NCBI GenBank assembly: GCA_031271905.1
Contig: JAISUT010000025.1
Coordinates: 1 to 64,000 of the forward strand
DNA: 64,000 nucleotides
Reading direction: 5' to 3'
Source: Acidobacteriota bacterium
Lineage (GTDB): Bacteria; Acidobacteriota; UBA6911
The first letter of the stretch is position 1. Each line of letters begins with the position of its first letter. Position numbers and translations under genes: made by a program. Shown piece after piece: positions 8,528 to 16,009 of this stretch. Under the pieces are notes generated by a model, which did not search any database, had not been told where the DNA came from, and was given only the letters and a program-made list of their open reading frames with translations.

Positions 8528-9340
8528 CTAGACGTCGCACGCCGGCGCGTCTGGGGCGTTGCGCAACCCCGCCAGGATCTCGTCGATCTGCACCATCTCC
8601 TCCTCGGTGGCGGCGCATTCCCTCGCCTTGTTGAGCGATGCGACCGCCGCAGGGATCTTGCGCTCGACGGCGTTGACCAGCCCCAGGTTGAAATGCACGC
8701 TGGCGTTGCCCGGCTCGATGACTGCGGAGATGTCGTAATGCAGGCGGGCGAGTCGCACGTCCTCCGCCTCGAAATAAAGATGCGCCAAGTTGAAATGGGC
8801 TTCGAAGTGGCGCGGGTCGGATTTCAGCGCGTTGGTGAAATGGTCGAACGCCCTGGGGATGTCCCGCGTCTCGTAAGCCAAGATGCCTAGGTTGCAGTAG
8901 GCGTCGGCGACGCACTCCCCGTCCTGGATGGCCTGCATGTACAGCTCGACGGCGCGCTGGTCGCCCTCGTCGTGCAAGGCGAGCGCCTCCTCGAACGACG
9001 AGCGCCGCACCGGCAGTTGCAACAACCGCCCCTGCGCCCCGGCTTCCGGGAACAGGGGCAACTGGCCGCTCAGCTCGGCCTCGATGCGGCGTAACGGCAA
9101 CCCCCGGTTCTTCAACTCCCGGGCGCGGCGAAAGACCTCCAGCGCGTGGAAGTCGAATTGCAACTCCCCGCCCTCCGGCGAAGGCTCGACCGGGCAGACG
9201 ATCTTCTCCTTCATCCAGCGCCTGATGGTGGACTCGCTCCAGCCGAACAGGCGGCGGATGTCGCGAATCGAATAACTGGCCTGTATCCTCTGCAAGCCCT
9301 TTGACGGGGTTGCGTCAGGGAACTGCACGACAACGCTCAT
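8528..9340 (-). CDS. MerR-type HTH protein with TPR repeats
   Basis: This 270-residue protein starts at ATG 9340. Residues about 20-85 form a MerR-like winged helix (YSIRDIRRLFGWSESTIRRW, then RARELKNRGLPLRRIE). From about residue 115 onward there are at least three tetratricopeptide repeats (for example AYCNLGILAY and HFNLAHLYFE). The TPRs replace the usual MerR effector domain, so the likely design is DNA binding at the N-terminus and protein contact at the C-terminus. There is no metal-sensing cysteine cluster. I recall similar MerR-HTH/TPR proteins as common in Acidobacteriota. The target genes are unknown; it is transcribed away from mqnC and toward metK. Confidence 0.8.
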   Translation of the reverse strand: MSVVVQFPDATPSKGLQRIQASYSIRDIRRLFGWSESTIRRWMKEKIVCPVEPSPEGGELQFDFHALEVFRRARELKNRGLPLRRIEAELSGQLPLFPEAGAQGRLLQLPVRRSSFEEALALHDEGDQRAVELYMQAIQDGECVADAYCNLGILAYETRDIPRAFDHFTNALKSDPRHFEAHFNLAHLYFEAEDVRLARLHYDISAVIEPGNASVHFNLGLVNAVERKIPAAVASLNKARECAATEEEMVQIDEILAGLRNAPDAPACDV

Positions 9341-9491
9341 AAGACCCCCGGTTGCGGAAACCGCCCCCGCCCATGCCGATCAGTTGTAGAATCATCATCT
9401 GAAAAGTTTTAATATGCCTGTTTTCACAGCTCGTTGCAACGTTTTGCTACGCGCGGCGCACAGGCTTTTGGCTCAGGGACTGGACATCGCC

Positions 9492-10595
9492 ATGACGAAG
9501 GACGAACCCACCGACGCGATACTCGCCAAGGCGCGGGCCGGCGGGCGCATCTCGCCCGGGGAGGCGCTCGCCATCTACAAGTCCGCCGACTTCCTGAAGG
9601 TGATGGACGCGGGGCGCGCCGTGCGCGAGCGGAGGCTCGGCGCCTCGGTCGCGACTTACACCCTGTTCCGGATCGTGAATTACACCAACGCCTGCACGGC
9701 GGGCTGCGCGTTTTGCGGCTTCCACCGCCCGCCCGGCGACGCGGGGGCGTGGACGCTGACGCCGGAGGAGGTCTTGGGCAAGATGCGCGCCGCCGCAGCC
9801 TTGGGCGCGCGGCAGCTTTTCCTGCAAGGCGGGGTCAACCCCGGCATCCCGTTCGACTACTACTTGCGGGTGCTGGGCGCCGTGAAGGACGAGTTCGGCG
9901 CGGACATGCACATCCGCGCCTTCTCCCCCAGCGAGATCAGGGGCATGGAGGCGCAGACCGGCAAAGACGCCCGCGCCGTCGTGCGCGAATTGAAAAGCGC
10001 GGGGATGGACTCCGTGGCGGGGGCGGGGGCGGAGATCCTCTCCGACCGCGTGCGCCGCGAGCTTTCCCCGAACAAGGTCACGGTCGCGGAGTGGGTGCGA
10101 ATCATGGAGGCGTGTTTCGAGGAGGGGCTGTCGGGCAGCGCCAACATCGTCGTCGGCTCCATCGAGACCCCGGAGGAGGTCGTCGAGCACCTCGGCGTCA
10201 TCCGCGACCTGCAAGACCGCGCCGGGGGGCTGCTCGCCTTCATCCCTTGGACGTTCCAACGGCAGACGGACGGGTTCCCCCTGCGCCGCGTCCCGGCGCG
10301 GGAGTACCTGAAGCTGGTGGGGCTCTGCCGCCTGTTCCTGGACAACGTCCCGCACATCGAGGCGTCCGTCCTCGGCATGGGGCGCGAGGTGGGGGAGCTG
10401 GCGCTGTACGCCGGGGCGGACGACATCTCCTCAGTCGTCATCGAGGAGAACGTCCTCGCCAGCCGCGGGCTCGGCACGGAGGGGGAGGCGCGCGCGTTCA
10501 TCCGCGACAGCGGTTTCCAGCCGGTGCGCCGCGACCTGCTCTATCGGATGCAGGGGCGTCCCGCGCCGCCGCATCCTCCGGATGCCCATTGCTAA
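9492..10595 (+). CDS. mqnC: Cyclic dehypoxanthinyl futalosine synthase (radical SAM)
   Basis: MqnC cyclises dehypoxanthine futalosine in the futalosine pathway to menaquinone. The radical SAM cluster motif CTAGCAFC lies near residues 68-75. Family signatures follow: [19 protein letters not shown], a METTE-like SIETPEE, and FIPWTFQ. ATG 9492 gives the usual length (367 residues); an in-frame ATG at 9414 would add 26 residues unlike the family. No other mqn gene is in the window, so the rest of the pathway must lie elsewhere. The paralogous families MqnE and CofH are alternatives, but the EILSDRVR and FIPWTFQ motifs favour MqnC. Confidence 0.88.
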   Translation: MTKDEPTDAILAKARAGGRISPGEALAIYKSADFLKVMDAGRAVRERRLGASVATYTLFRIVNYTNACTAGCAFCGFHRPPGDAGAWTLTPEEVLGKMRAAAALGARQLFLQGGVNPGIPFDYYLRVLGAVKDEFGADMHIRAFSPSEIRGMEAQTGKDARAVVRELKSAGMDSVAGAGAEILSDRVRRELSPNKVTVAEWVRIMEACFEEGLSGSANIVVGSIETPEEVVEHLGVIRDLQDRAGGLLAFIPWTFQRQTDGFPLRRVPAREYLKLVGLCRLFLDNVPHIEASVLGMGREVGELALYAGADDISSVVIEENVLASRGLGTEGEARAFIRDSGFQPVRRDLLYRMQGRPAPPHPPDAHC

Positions 10596-10707
10596 TTGCA
10601 AAAAAATAATTGCGCGCCGGGGTGTTGCGTCATCGGGCGGTGCGTGGTAGCTTTTTCGATTCGTTTGATTCGGAGACGCCATCCGCATCCGGGTCGAGAG
10701 AGCCTTT

Positions 10708-11676
10708 ATGGAGACAATGAAGGTTTATTTTCATAACAACTGCTTCGACGGGCTGGCATCGGCCGCCGTGTTCAGTTGCTTCTACCGCTCCGCCGTCCGC
10801 AAGGATTGCAAGTTCGTATATGAGGGGCTCGCCCACAAGGCGGGAGAGCTTTTCATCGACGTGCAGTTCGACGGGGACGAGAACGCCATCGTCGATTTCA
10901 AATATTCCAGCGACCCCCGGCTGACTTGGTGGTTCGACCACCACCAGAGCGCGTTTTTGAGCAAGGCCGACGAGGAGCACTTCCGGGCGGACGAAAGCGG
11001 CAGGAAGTTCCACGACCCCACCTACCATTCCTGCACCAAGTTCATCGCCGAGATGACGCAAGAACATTTCGGCTACGACTCCAGCCGCCTGGACGAGCTC
11101 GTCCGCTGGGCGGACATCATCGACGGCGCGCAATTCGCGGACGCCAAGACCGCCGTGGAGCTCGGCGAGGCGGCGATGAAGTTGATGATGGTGGTCGAGG
11201 GGGTGCGCGACAACGGCAAGGTCTACCGCCTGATCGAGGAGTTCAAGGAAAAGCCCTTGGCGGAGATCATCGAGGTCGGCTGGGTGCGGGACGAGTTCCG
11301 CCCCCTCTACGAGCGGCACCTGCGGTCGATCGACATCATCCGCAGCCGCGCCGAATGCTCCGACCGCACGATCTCCTTCGACGTCAGCGGCCACGACCTG
11401 GAAGGCTACAACAAGTTCATCCCCTACTACCTGTTCCCCGACGCCACCTATTGCGTGGGGGTGAGCCTGTCCAGCTTCCGGGCGAAGATCTCGGTCGGCT
11501 CGAACCCTTGGGCGCCCCACCCGCGCACGCAGAACCTGGCGCTTCTGTGCGAACGCTACGGCGGCGGCGGCCATCCGGTGGTGGGGGCGATCTCCTTCCC
11601 GCCCGACCAGCTCGAAAAGGCGCGCCGCGTCGCTGGCGAGATCGTGCAAGAACTCCGCACGGCCTCCGTGCGATAA
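10708..11676 (+). CDS. DHH/DHHA1-family phosphoesterase
   Basis: This 322-residue protein carries the DHH phosphoesterase motifs in order: NCFDG near residue 12 (motif I), WWFDHHQS near residue 75 (the DHH box) and GGGGHPVVGAI near the C-terminus (DHHA1 substrate loop). Such enzymes are Mn-dependent and hydrolyse short oligonucleotides, cyclic dinucleotides or pyrophosphate; the substrate cannot be read from sequence. The length suits the NrnA/oligoribonuclease-like group, but motif I is degenerate compared with the classical DxD. It starts at ATG 10708 and lies 112 bases after mqnC on the same strand. Confidence 0.8.
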   Translation: METMKVYFHNNCFDGLASAAVFSCFYRSAVRKDCKFVYEGLAHKAGELFIDVQFDGDENAIVDFKYSSDPRLTWWFDHHQSAFLSKADEEHFRADESGRKFHDPTYHSCTKFIAEMTQEHFGYDSSRLDELVRWADIIDGAQFADAKTAVELGEAAMKLMMVVEGVRDNGKVYRLIEEFKEKPLAEIIEVGWVRDEFRPLYERHLRSIDIIRSRAECSDRTISFDVSGHDLEGYNKFIPYYLFPDATYCVGVSLSSFRAKISVGSNPWAPHPRTQNLALLCERYGGGGHPVVGAISFPPDQLEKARRVAGEIVQELRTASVR

Positions 11677-11744
11677 CGGCCCCCCTTCCCACGACCTCGC
11701 GCTGTCGCGATCCTGGCGCGCGGCGAATGGCAAACTGCCGCGTC

Positions 11745-11771
11745 CGCGATTCCCGCGATTCCCGCGATTCC
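11745..11771 (+). repeat. Three perfect tandem 9-bp repeats
   Basis: CGCGATTCC occurs three times head to tail (11745-11753, 11754-11762, 11763-11771) in the gap before the methyltransferase cassette. It is non-coding; it could be a binding-site array or just a simple repeat. Confidence 0.8.
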
Positions 11772-11897
11772 GTGCTTGCAATTTTTCCCGGATAATGTTG
11801 AAGTATACCCTTGTGTTAGAAGGCTATGGCAGTGGGGGCGGCTTGTGGTCGCGCCTCGTCGCTTGACGGGTGCGCCCCCGCCGGGAGGGGTCCTGCA

Positions 11898-12701
11898 TTG
11901 AAGATAATCGCGGAAAAAATCAACGGGACACGCAAGCGCGTGGCCGAGGCCATAAAAAACCGGGACGCCGCGTTCATACAGGAGTTGGCGAGGCGGCAGG
12001 CGGAGGTGGGCGCCACGACTTGGCTGGACGCCAACGCAGGCACCGCACCCCAGCGCGAACCCGAGGACTTGGTCTGGCTGGTGGAGACCATCCAGGCGGT
12101 CGTCGATACGCCCATCGCCCTTGACAGCGCCAACGCCAAAGCCTTGGAAGCCGCCATCAAGGTGGTCAAGCACAAGCCGCTGATAAACTCCATCAGCCTG
12201 GAGCCGGGACGCATGGCGGTCTATCCCATCGTCGCCGAGAACCACTGTCCGGCGGTCGCGCTGGCGATGGACGAGAAGGGCATACCCAAGACGAAGCAGG
12301 AGCGCCTCGACGCCGTCGGCAAGATCCTCGACAAGACCCGCCCGCTGGGCATCGCCGACGAAGACCTCTACTTCGACCCGCTCGCCATGACCATCGCGAC
12401 GGGGCAGGAGAACGCATTGCTCTTCTTCGACACGGTGCGCGAGATCAAAAAGAGTTTTCCGAAAGTCCACATCACCTGCGGATTGAGCAACATCTCGTTC
12501 GGGATGCCCGCCCGCTCCTTCATCAACCGGACGTTCTTGGCGCTGGCTATGGAGGCGGGGATGGATTGCGCCATCTGCGACCCGAACAACCAGGACATCC
12601 AGACCACGATCCTGGCGACCGAGCTGCTGATGGCGCAGGACAGGCATTGCCTGAAGTTCACCCGCGCGTTCCGAAACGGGGTTTTTGGAAAGCCCGTGTA
12701 A
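11898..12701 (+). CDS. Methyltetrahydrofolate:corrinoid methyltransferase (MT II)
   Basis: This 267-residue TIM-barrel enzyme is of the pterin-binding type related to AcsE/MtvC-like proteins. It begins KIIAEKINGT, has WLDANAG (pterin-binding Asp) and ALDSANAKAL, and ends with a GMDCAICDPNNQ loop. It should move a methyl group between a corrinoid protein and tetrahydrofolate. The start is TTG 11898, seven bases after GGGAGGGG; the in-frame ATG at 11826 adds 24 Gly/Ala/Arg residues not seen in the family. The corrinoid protein starts 52 bases downstream, so they are surely co-expressed. No RACo-type reductive activase is present in the window. Confidence 0.88.
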   Translation: MKIIAEKINGTRKRVAEAIKNRDAAFIQELARRQAEVGATTWLDANAGTAPQREPEDLVWLVETIQAVVDTPIALDSANAKALEAAIKVVKHKPLINSISLEPGRMAVYPIVAENHCPAVALAMDEKGIPKTKQERLDAVGKILDKTRPLGIADEDLYFDPLAMTIATGQENALLFFDTVREIKKSFPKVHITCGLSNISFGMPARSFINRTFLALAMEAGMDCAICDPNNQDIQTTILATELLMAQDRHCLKFTRAFRNGVFGKPV

Positions 12702-12753
12702 AGGGGATTTGAACAAACTTTCATCTTTTCTGTTGTGAAAAAAGGAGAGCCCT

Positions 12754-13392
12754 ATGTCACAGGAATTAATAGATGCCGTCGTGGATATGCGTGAGGAAGA
12801 TGCCGAGAGGATTGCGGACGAGCTGCTGGAATCCGGGGCCGACCCGTTGAGCTTGTTGGAGGACTGTCGGACCGCGCTGGGGATCATCGGCGACAAGTTC
12901 GCCGCCGGCGAGTGCTTCGTTCCTGAACTGATCTTGGGCGGCGAGATGTTGCGCGCCATCGGCGCGAAGGTGAAGCCCCGCATCGCGGCCTCCGGCGAAG
13001 GGGCGCAGAAGAAGCTGGGCAAGGTCGTGTTCGGCACGGTGGAGGGCGACATCCACGACATCGCCAAGGACATCGTGGTGTTCATGCTCGACATCAACGG
13101 GTTCGAAGTCATCGACTTGGGCATCGACGTGCCGGTCAACAAGTTCGTCGAAGCCGTCAGGGAGCACAAGCCGCAGGTCGTCGGGCTCAGCGGCTTCTTG
13201 ACCCTCGCCTACGACCCGATGAAGAACACCGTCCAGGCGCTGGTGGACGCGGGTCTGCGCGACGGCGTGAAGGTCATGATCGGCGGCGGGCAGATGGACG
13301 ACCAGGTCGCGGCCTACGCCAAGGCCGACGCCTATGGCAAGGACGCCATGGCTGCGGTCAACCTGTCCAAAGGCTGGGTGGGGGCGAAATAA
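12754..13392 (+). CDS. Corrinoid (B12-binding) methyl-carrier protein
   Basis: This 212-residue protein has an N-terminal four-helix cap (residues 1-85) and a C-terminal Rossmann B12-binding domain. The cobalt-ligating histidine is present in GDIHDIAKD near residue 100; the canonical motif is DxHDxGK, so the glycine is replaced by alanine. Other B12-fold signatures are SGFLTLAYDPM and IGGGQMDD. It starts at ATG 12754 with AAAGGAG upstream. It is the methyl carrier between the flanking UroD-like methyltransferase and the methyltetrahydrofolate enzyme. The family is that of MtbC/MttC/MtvB-like proteins; the substrate is set by the partner methyltransferase. Confidence 0.92.
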   Translation: MSQELIDAVVDMREEDAERIADELLESGADPLSLLEDCRTALGIIGDKFAAGECFVPELILGGEMLRAIGAKVKPRIAASGEGAQKKLGKVVFGTVEGDIHDIAKDIVVFMLDINGFEVIDLGIDVPVNKFVEAVREHKPQVVGLSGFLTLAYDPMKNTVQALVDAGLRDGVKVMIGGGQMDDQVAAYAKADAYGKDAMAAVNLSKGWVGAK

Positions 13393-13523
13393 CCCCCGGC
13401 AGGGGCAACGGGTTTCCATTAGGTTGAGTTGGGATGATTGAAAAGCGCGGCTCGCCGTGCCACACGCAGTGGGCTGGCAACCGTCCACTGTCCACTGTTT
13501 CACTGATTAAGGGAGGTTTTTGA

Positions 13524-14534
13524 ATGAATCTGAGAAAAGCGTTTTTGGACATCATGAAGGGCGAGGATCCGGTCAAGGTCGGCTGGATGGGCTATGGGTT
13601 CGCGCCGTTCCCGCAGAGCATGTTCCACGTCGTGCTGGATCCCATCTCGTTCTGGGACATCCTGCAGTTCTCGGGCGAGGCGGCCATTGACAACTGGGGC
13701 GGCACGATCCGCTACCTGCCGGAGAAGGGCGATCCCGGCGTCATCCCCATCTCCAACGACGAGAACAAGGTGATCAAGGACATGGAGAAATGGCGCGACT
13801 ACGTCCACTTCCCCGAGATCCCGTCGCTTGACTGGACGGAGGCGAAGAAGCAGGCCGACGCCATCGACCGCGAGACGACCTTCGTCATGGTGCCCAGCTT
13901 CCGCGGCCTGTTCGAACGCGCCCACTGCCTGATGCCGTTCGAGGAAGTGCTCACTTCCCTGTACGAATATCCCGACGAGATGGACGAGTTCTTCGCCGCC
14001 TACGCCGAGTGGAAGATCAAGGTGTTCGAGCAGCTCATCGACAACCTCAATCCCGACATCATCCACTCGCACGACGACTGGGGTTCCAGGACCACCCTGT
14101 TTATGAGCCCCGTCAAGTTCCGCGAGCTCCTCAAGCCGCATTACACCAAGATGTACGAGTACATCCACAAGCGCGGCGTGCTGGTGCAGCACCATTCGGA
14201 CACCAACTGCATGGGCATCGAAACCGACATGGTGGACATGGGCATCGACATGTGGCAGGGCGTCATGCCGACCAACGACATCCAGCAGATCAAGAAGAAC
14301 ACCGGCGGCAAGGTGTTGATGATCGGAGGCATCGAGCAGACCCTCATCGACAAGGCGGACGCGACCGAGGATGTCATCCGCGGCGAAGTCCGCCGGGTGA
14401 TCGACGAATACGCCCCGGGCGGCTCGTTCCTCCCCTGCATCCCCAGCTTGGAGTGCATCAACACCCATGTGACCCCCATCGCCATCGACGAGATGAACCG
14501 TTACGGCGCGGAGTGGCTGAAAAAGCAGAAGTAG
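13524..14534 (+). CDS. UroD-family (MtaA/MtbA/O-demethylase-like) methyltransferase
   Basis: This 336-residue protein belongs to the uroporphyrinogen decarboxylase superfamily branch used as corrinoid methyltransferases. It starts at ATG 13524 with GGGAGG upstream. Visible features are the HSHDDWGSRTTLFMSP stretch, the QHHSDTN zinc-ligand region and a late CIPSLECINTH loop. In the cassette it should take a methyl group from an unknown donor (methoxy-aromatic, methylamine or similar) to the corrinoid protein. It lacks the arginines typical of true UroD. A terminator follows directly. The donor cannot be read from sequence; the aryl-CoA genes elsewhere in the window make a methoxylated aromatic attractive, but this is inference. 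Confidence 0.85.
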   Translation: MNLRKAFLDIMKGEDPVKVGWMGYGFAPFPQSMFHVVLDPISFWDILQFSGEAAIDNWGGTIRYLPEKGDPGVIPISNDENKVIKDMEKWRDYVHFPEIPSLDWTEAKKQADAIDRETTFVMVPSFRGLFERAHCLMPFEEVLTSLYEYPDEMDEFFAAYAEWKIKVFEQLIDNLNPDIIHSHDDWGSRTTLFMSPVKFRELLKPHYTKMYEYIHKRGVLVQHHSDTNCMGIETDMVDMGIDMWQGVMPTNDIQQIKKNTGGKVLMIGGIEQTLIDKADATEDVIRGEVRRVIDEYAPGGSFLPCIPSLECINTHVTPIAIDEMNRYGAEWLKKQK

Positions 14535-14563
14535 CCGTCGTCCGATTTCGATGGCAATTCCCC

Positions 14564-14597
14564 AAGCCGCGGGCGGTCGCCGTCCCGCGGCTTTTTT
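14564..14597 (+). terminator. Rho-independent terminator of the methyltransferase cassette
   Basis: AAGCCGCGGG (14564-14573) pairs with CCCGCGGCTT (14584-14593) around a 10-base loop and runs into a stretch of T. Confidence 0.9.
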
Positions 14598-14600
14598 ATG

Positions 14601-14719
14601 GGAACCTCTGAAAACCTCGCAGACAAGGCGTCTCCGCAGGTCGAAAAGCGGGGTCTGCTGAGGCGAATGGGCATTTTCGACCAAGGCGCGACGCGGCATC
14701 CGGGGTTTTTAGAGGTTCC
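14601..14719. mobile_element. Folded MITE-like repeat, copy 1 (119 bp)
   Basis: A 119-bp element with 14-bp terminal inverted repeats (GGAACCTCTGAAAA and TTTTTAGAGGTTCC, one mismatch). Inside is a second inverted repeat (GGTCGAAAA with TTTTCGACC), so the whole folds on itself. It is flanked by a perfect 6-bp direct repeat TTTATG (14595-14600 and 14720-14725), which looks like a target-site duplication. A second copy of exactly the same length lies inverted at 42461-42579, with about 12 differences by eye. It encodes no protein and would need a transposase in trans. Confidence 0.8.
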
Positions 14720-14779
14720 TTTATGGCAGGGCGCGGCGGGCGCACCGCCCCGAAGGCGGTCGCCGCGCGCGAATCACAG

Positions 14780-15325
14780 ATGACAGAAGGTAGAATAGAA
14801 TATTTGATAAAAGAGGCGCGGGAGGCGGGGTTCGACGCCGCCGGCGGGCTGGATCGCTCCACCGTCGCGCTCTATCCCGACGTGCGCGCGGCGTGCGAGG
14901 TCAACCGTTGCGGGCGTTTCGGCAAGAGCTGGTCGTGCCCGCCCGCCTGCGGGACTTTGGAGGAGTGCGCGGCGCGCCTCGGAAAATATTCCGCCGGCCT
15001 GATCGTCCAGACGGTGGGGCGGCTCGAGGACGAGTTCGACGCCGAGGGGATGGATGCCGCAGGGCGGCGGCACGCGGAGAGTTTCCGCGCGCTTTCCGAA
15101 CGGCTGTGGGGGGAGTTCCCCGACATGCTCCCGGTCGGGACGGCGAGTTGCTCCCTCTGCGGACGGTGCACCTGGCCAGATGCGCCCTGCCGCAACCCGC
15201 GCGGCGCTTTCGCGCCGATGGAGGCTTACGGGATGATGGTTTCGGAGATCTGCCGCCGGAACGGGCTGGACTACTACCACGGCAAGGGCACCATCACCTT
15301 CACCGCCTGCTACTTTCTGGAATAA
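14780..15325 (+). CDS. DUF2284 cysteine-rich metal-binding protein
   Basis: This 181-residue protein has the DUF2284 pattern: CGRFGKSWSCPPACG near residue 45 and CSLCGRCTWPDAPC near residue 125. The clustered cysteines suggest an iron-sulfur or zinc site. Members often sit beside corrinoid methyltransferase or energy-conservation genes in anaerobes, and here it follows such a cassette. ATG 14780 gives the family length but has no clear Shine-Dalgarno. The in-frame ATG at 14723 is preceded at seven bases by AGAGG, which is the end of the MITE-like repeat, so translation might begin there and add 19 Arg/Ala-rich residues. Confidence 0.75.
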   Translation: MTEGRIEYLIKEAREAGFDAAGGLDRSTVALYPDVRAACEVNRCGRFGKSWSCPPACGTLEECAARLGKYSAGLIVQTVGRLEDEFDAEGMDAAGRRHAESFRALSERLWGEFPDMLPVGTASCSLCGRCTWPDAPCRNPRGAFAPMEAYGMMVSEICRRNGLDYYHGKGTITFTACYFLE

Positions 15326-15352
15326 CCGCAGACGCCGCCGGGGAAACCGACC

Positions 15353-15880
15353 ATGCCCACGATCATCACGCACGCCGCCCCCGTCCTCGCCTCCGGCATC
15401 GCCGTCGGACGGCGTCGCCTCCCGATGCGGCTTTTCTGGCTCGCCGTCGTTTGCTCGATGCTCCCCGACTTCGACGTCGCCGGCTTCCTCGTAGGCGTCC
15501 GGTACGCCGACCTGCTGGGGCACCGGGGCTTCTCCCACTCGCTGCTTTTCGCCGCCCTGTGCGGCGGGGCGGCGGCATTGGCCGCGCCGCTCCTGCGCTG
15601 CCGCCGTCGGCTGGCGGCCGTGGTCGCCTTCCTCGCCGTCGCGAGCCACATCTTCCTCGACGCCCTCACCAGCGGCGGGCTGGGCGTCGCCGCCTTCTGG
15701 CCTTTCGACGAGGGGCGTTTTTTCCTCCCTTGGCGCCCCATCCGGGTCTCCCCATTCAACCCGCGCGCGTTCGCGTCTGCGCGCGGCATAGCCGTGATAT
15801 TGTCGGAACTGCGCTGGGTCTGGCTGCCCTGCTTCATCGCCGCCGGCGGCGTGCGCCTCTGGCTGGAAAAGAAAAAATAA
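15353..15880 (+). CDS. Membrane-bound metal-dependent hydrolase-like protein (YdjM/DUF457)
   Basis: A 175-residue membrane protein with about four transmembrane helices. The conserved acidic/histidine motifs of the YdjM/DUF457 family are visible: SMLPDFD near residue 38, GHRGFSHSLLFA near residue 60 and SHIFLDALTSGG near residue 100. These resemble a metal site at the membrane. The function of the family is poorly known. It starts at ATG 15353, 27 bases after the DUF2284 stop, so the two are probably co-transcribed. Confidence 0.75.
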   Translation: MPTIITHAAPVLASGIAVGRRRLPMRLFWLAVVCSMLPDFDVAGFLVGVRYADLLGHRGFSHSLLFAALCGGAAALAAPLLRCRRRLAAVVAFLAVASHIFLDALTSGGLGVAAFWPFDEGRFFLPWRPIRVSPFNPRAFASARGIAVILSELRWVWLPCFIAAGGVRLWLEKKK

Positions 15881-15907
15881 GCCCGGTCGGGGAGGCGACG
15901 TGCGGCG

Positions 15908-15920
15908 CCCCCCCCCCCCC
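15908..15920 (+). repeat. Run of 13 C
   Basis: A 13-base homopolymer lies in the intergenic gap between two convergent genes. It may vary in length by slippage or be a sequencing weak point. Confidence 0.8.
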
Positions 15921-16009
15921 GCGTGTGCGCCGGCGAGTCCATCGTGCGTCCTATGCGGCGAAGCGCTTCATAAGGAGGGGGGCGACGGGGCTTGCACGGG
16001 GGCGTTTCG

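Noticed and set aside
11677-11897. Cobalamin riboswitch before the corrinoid cassette
   Set aside because: I found no B12 box or the conserved core of that riboswitch; only the triple 9-bp repeat stands out.
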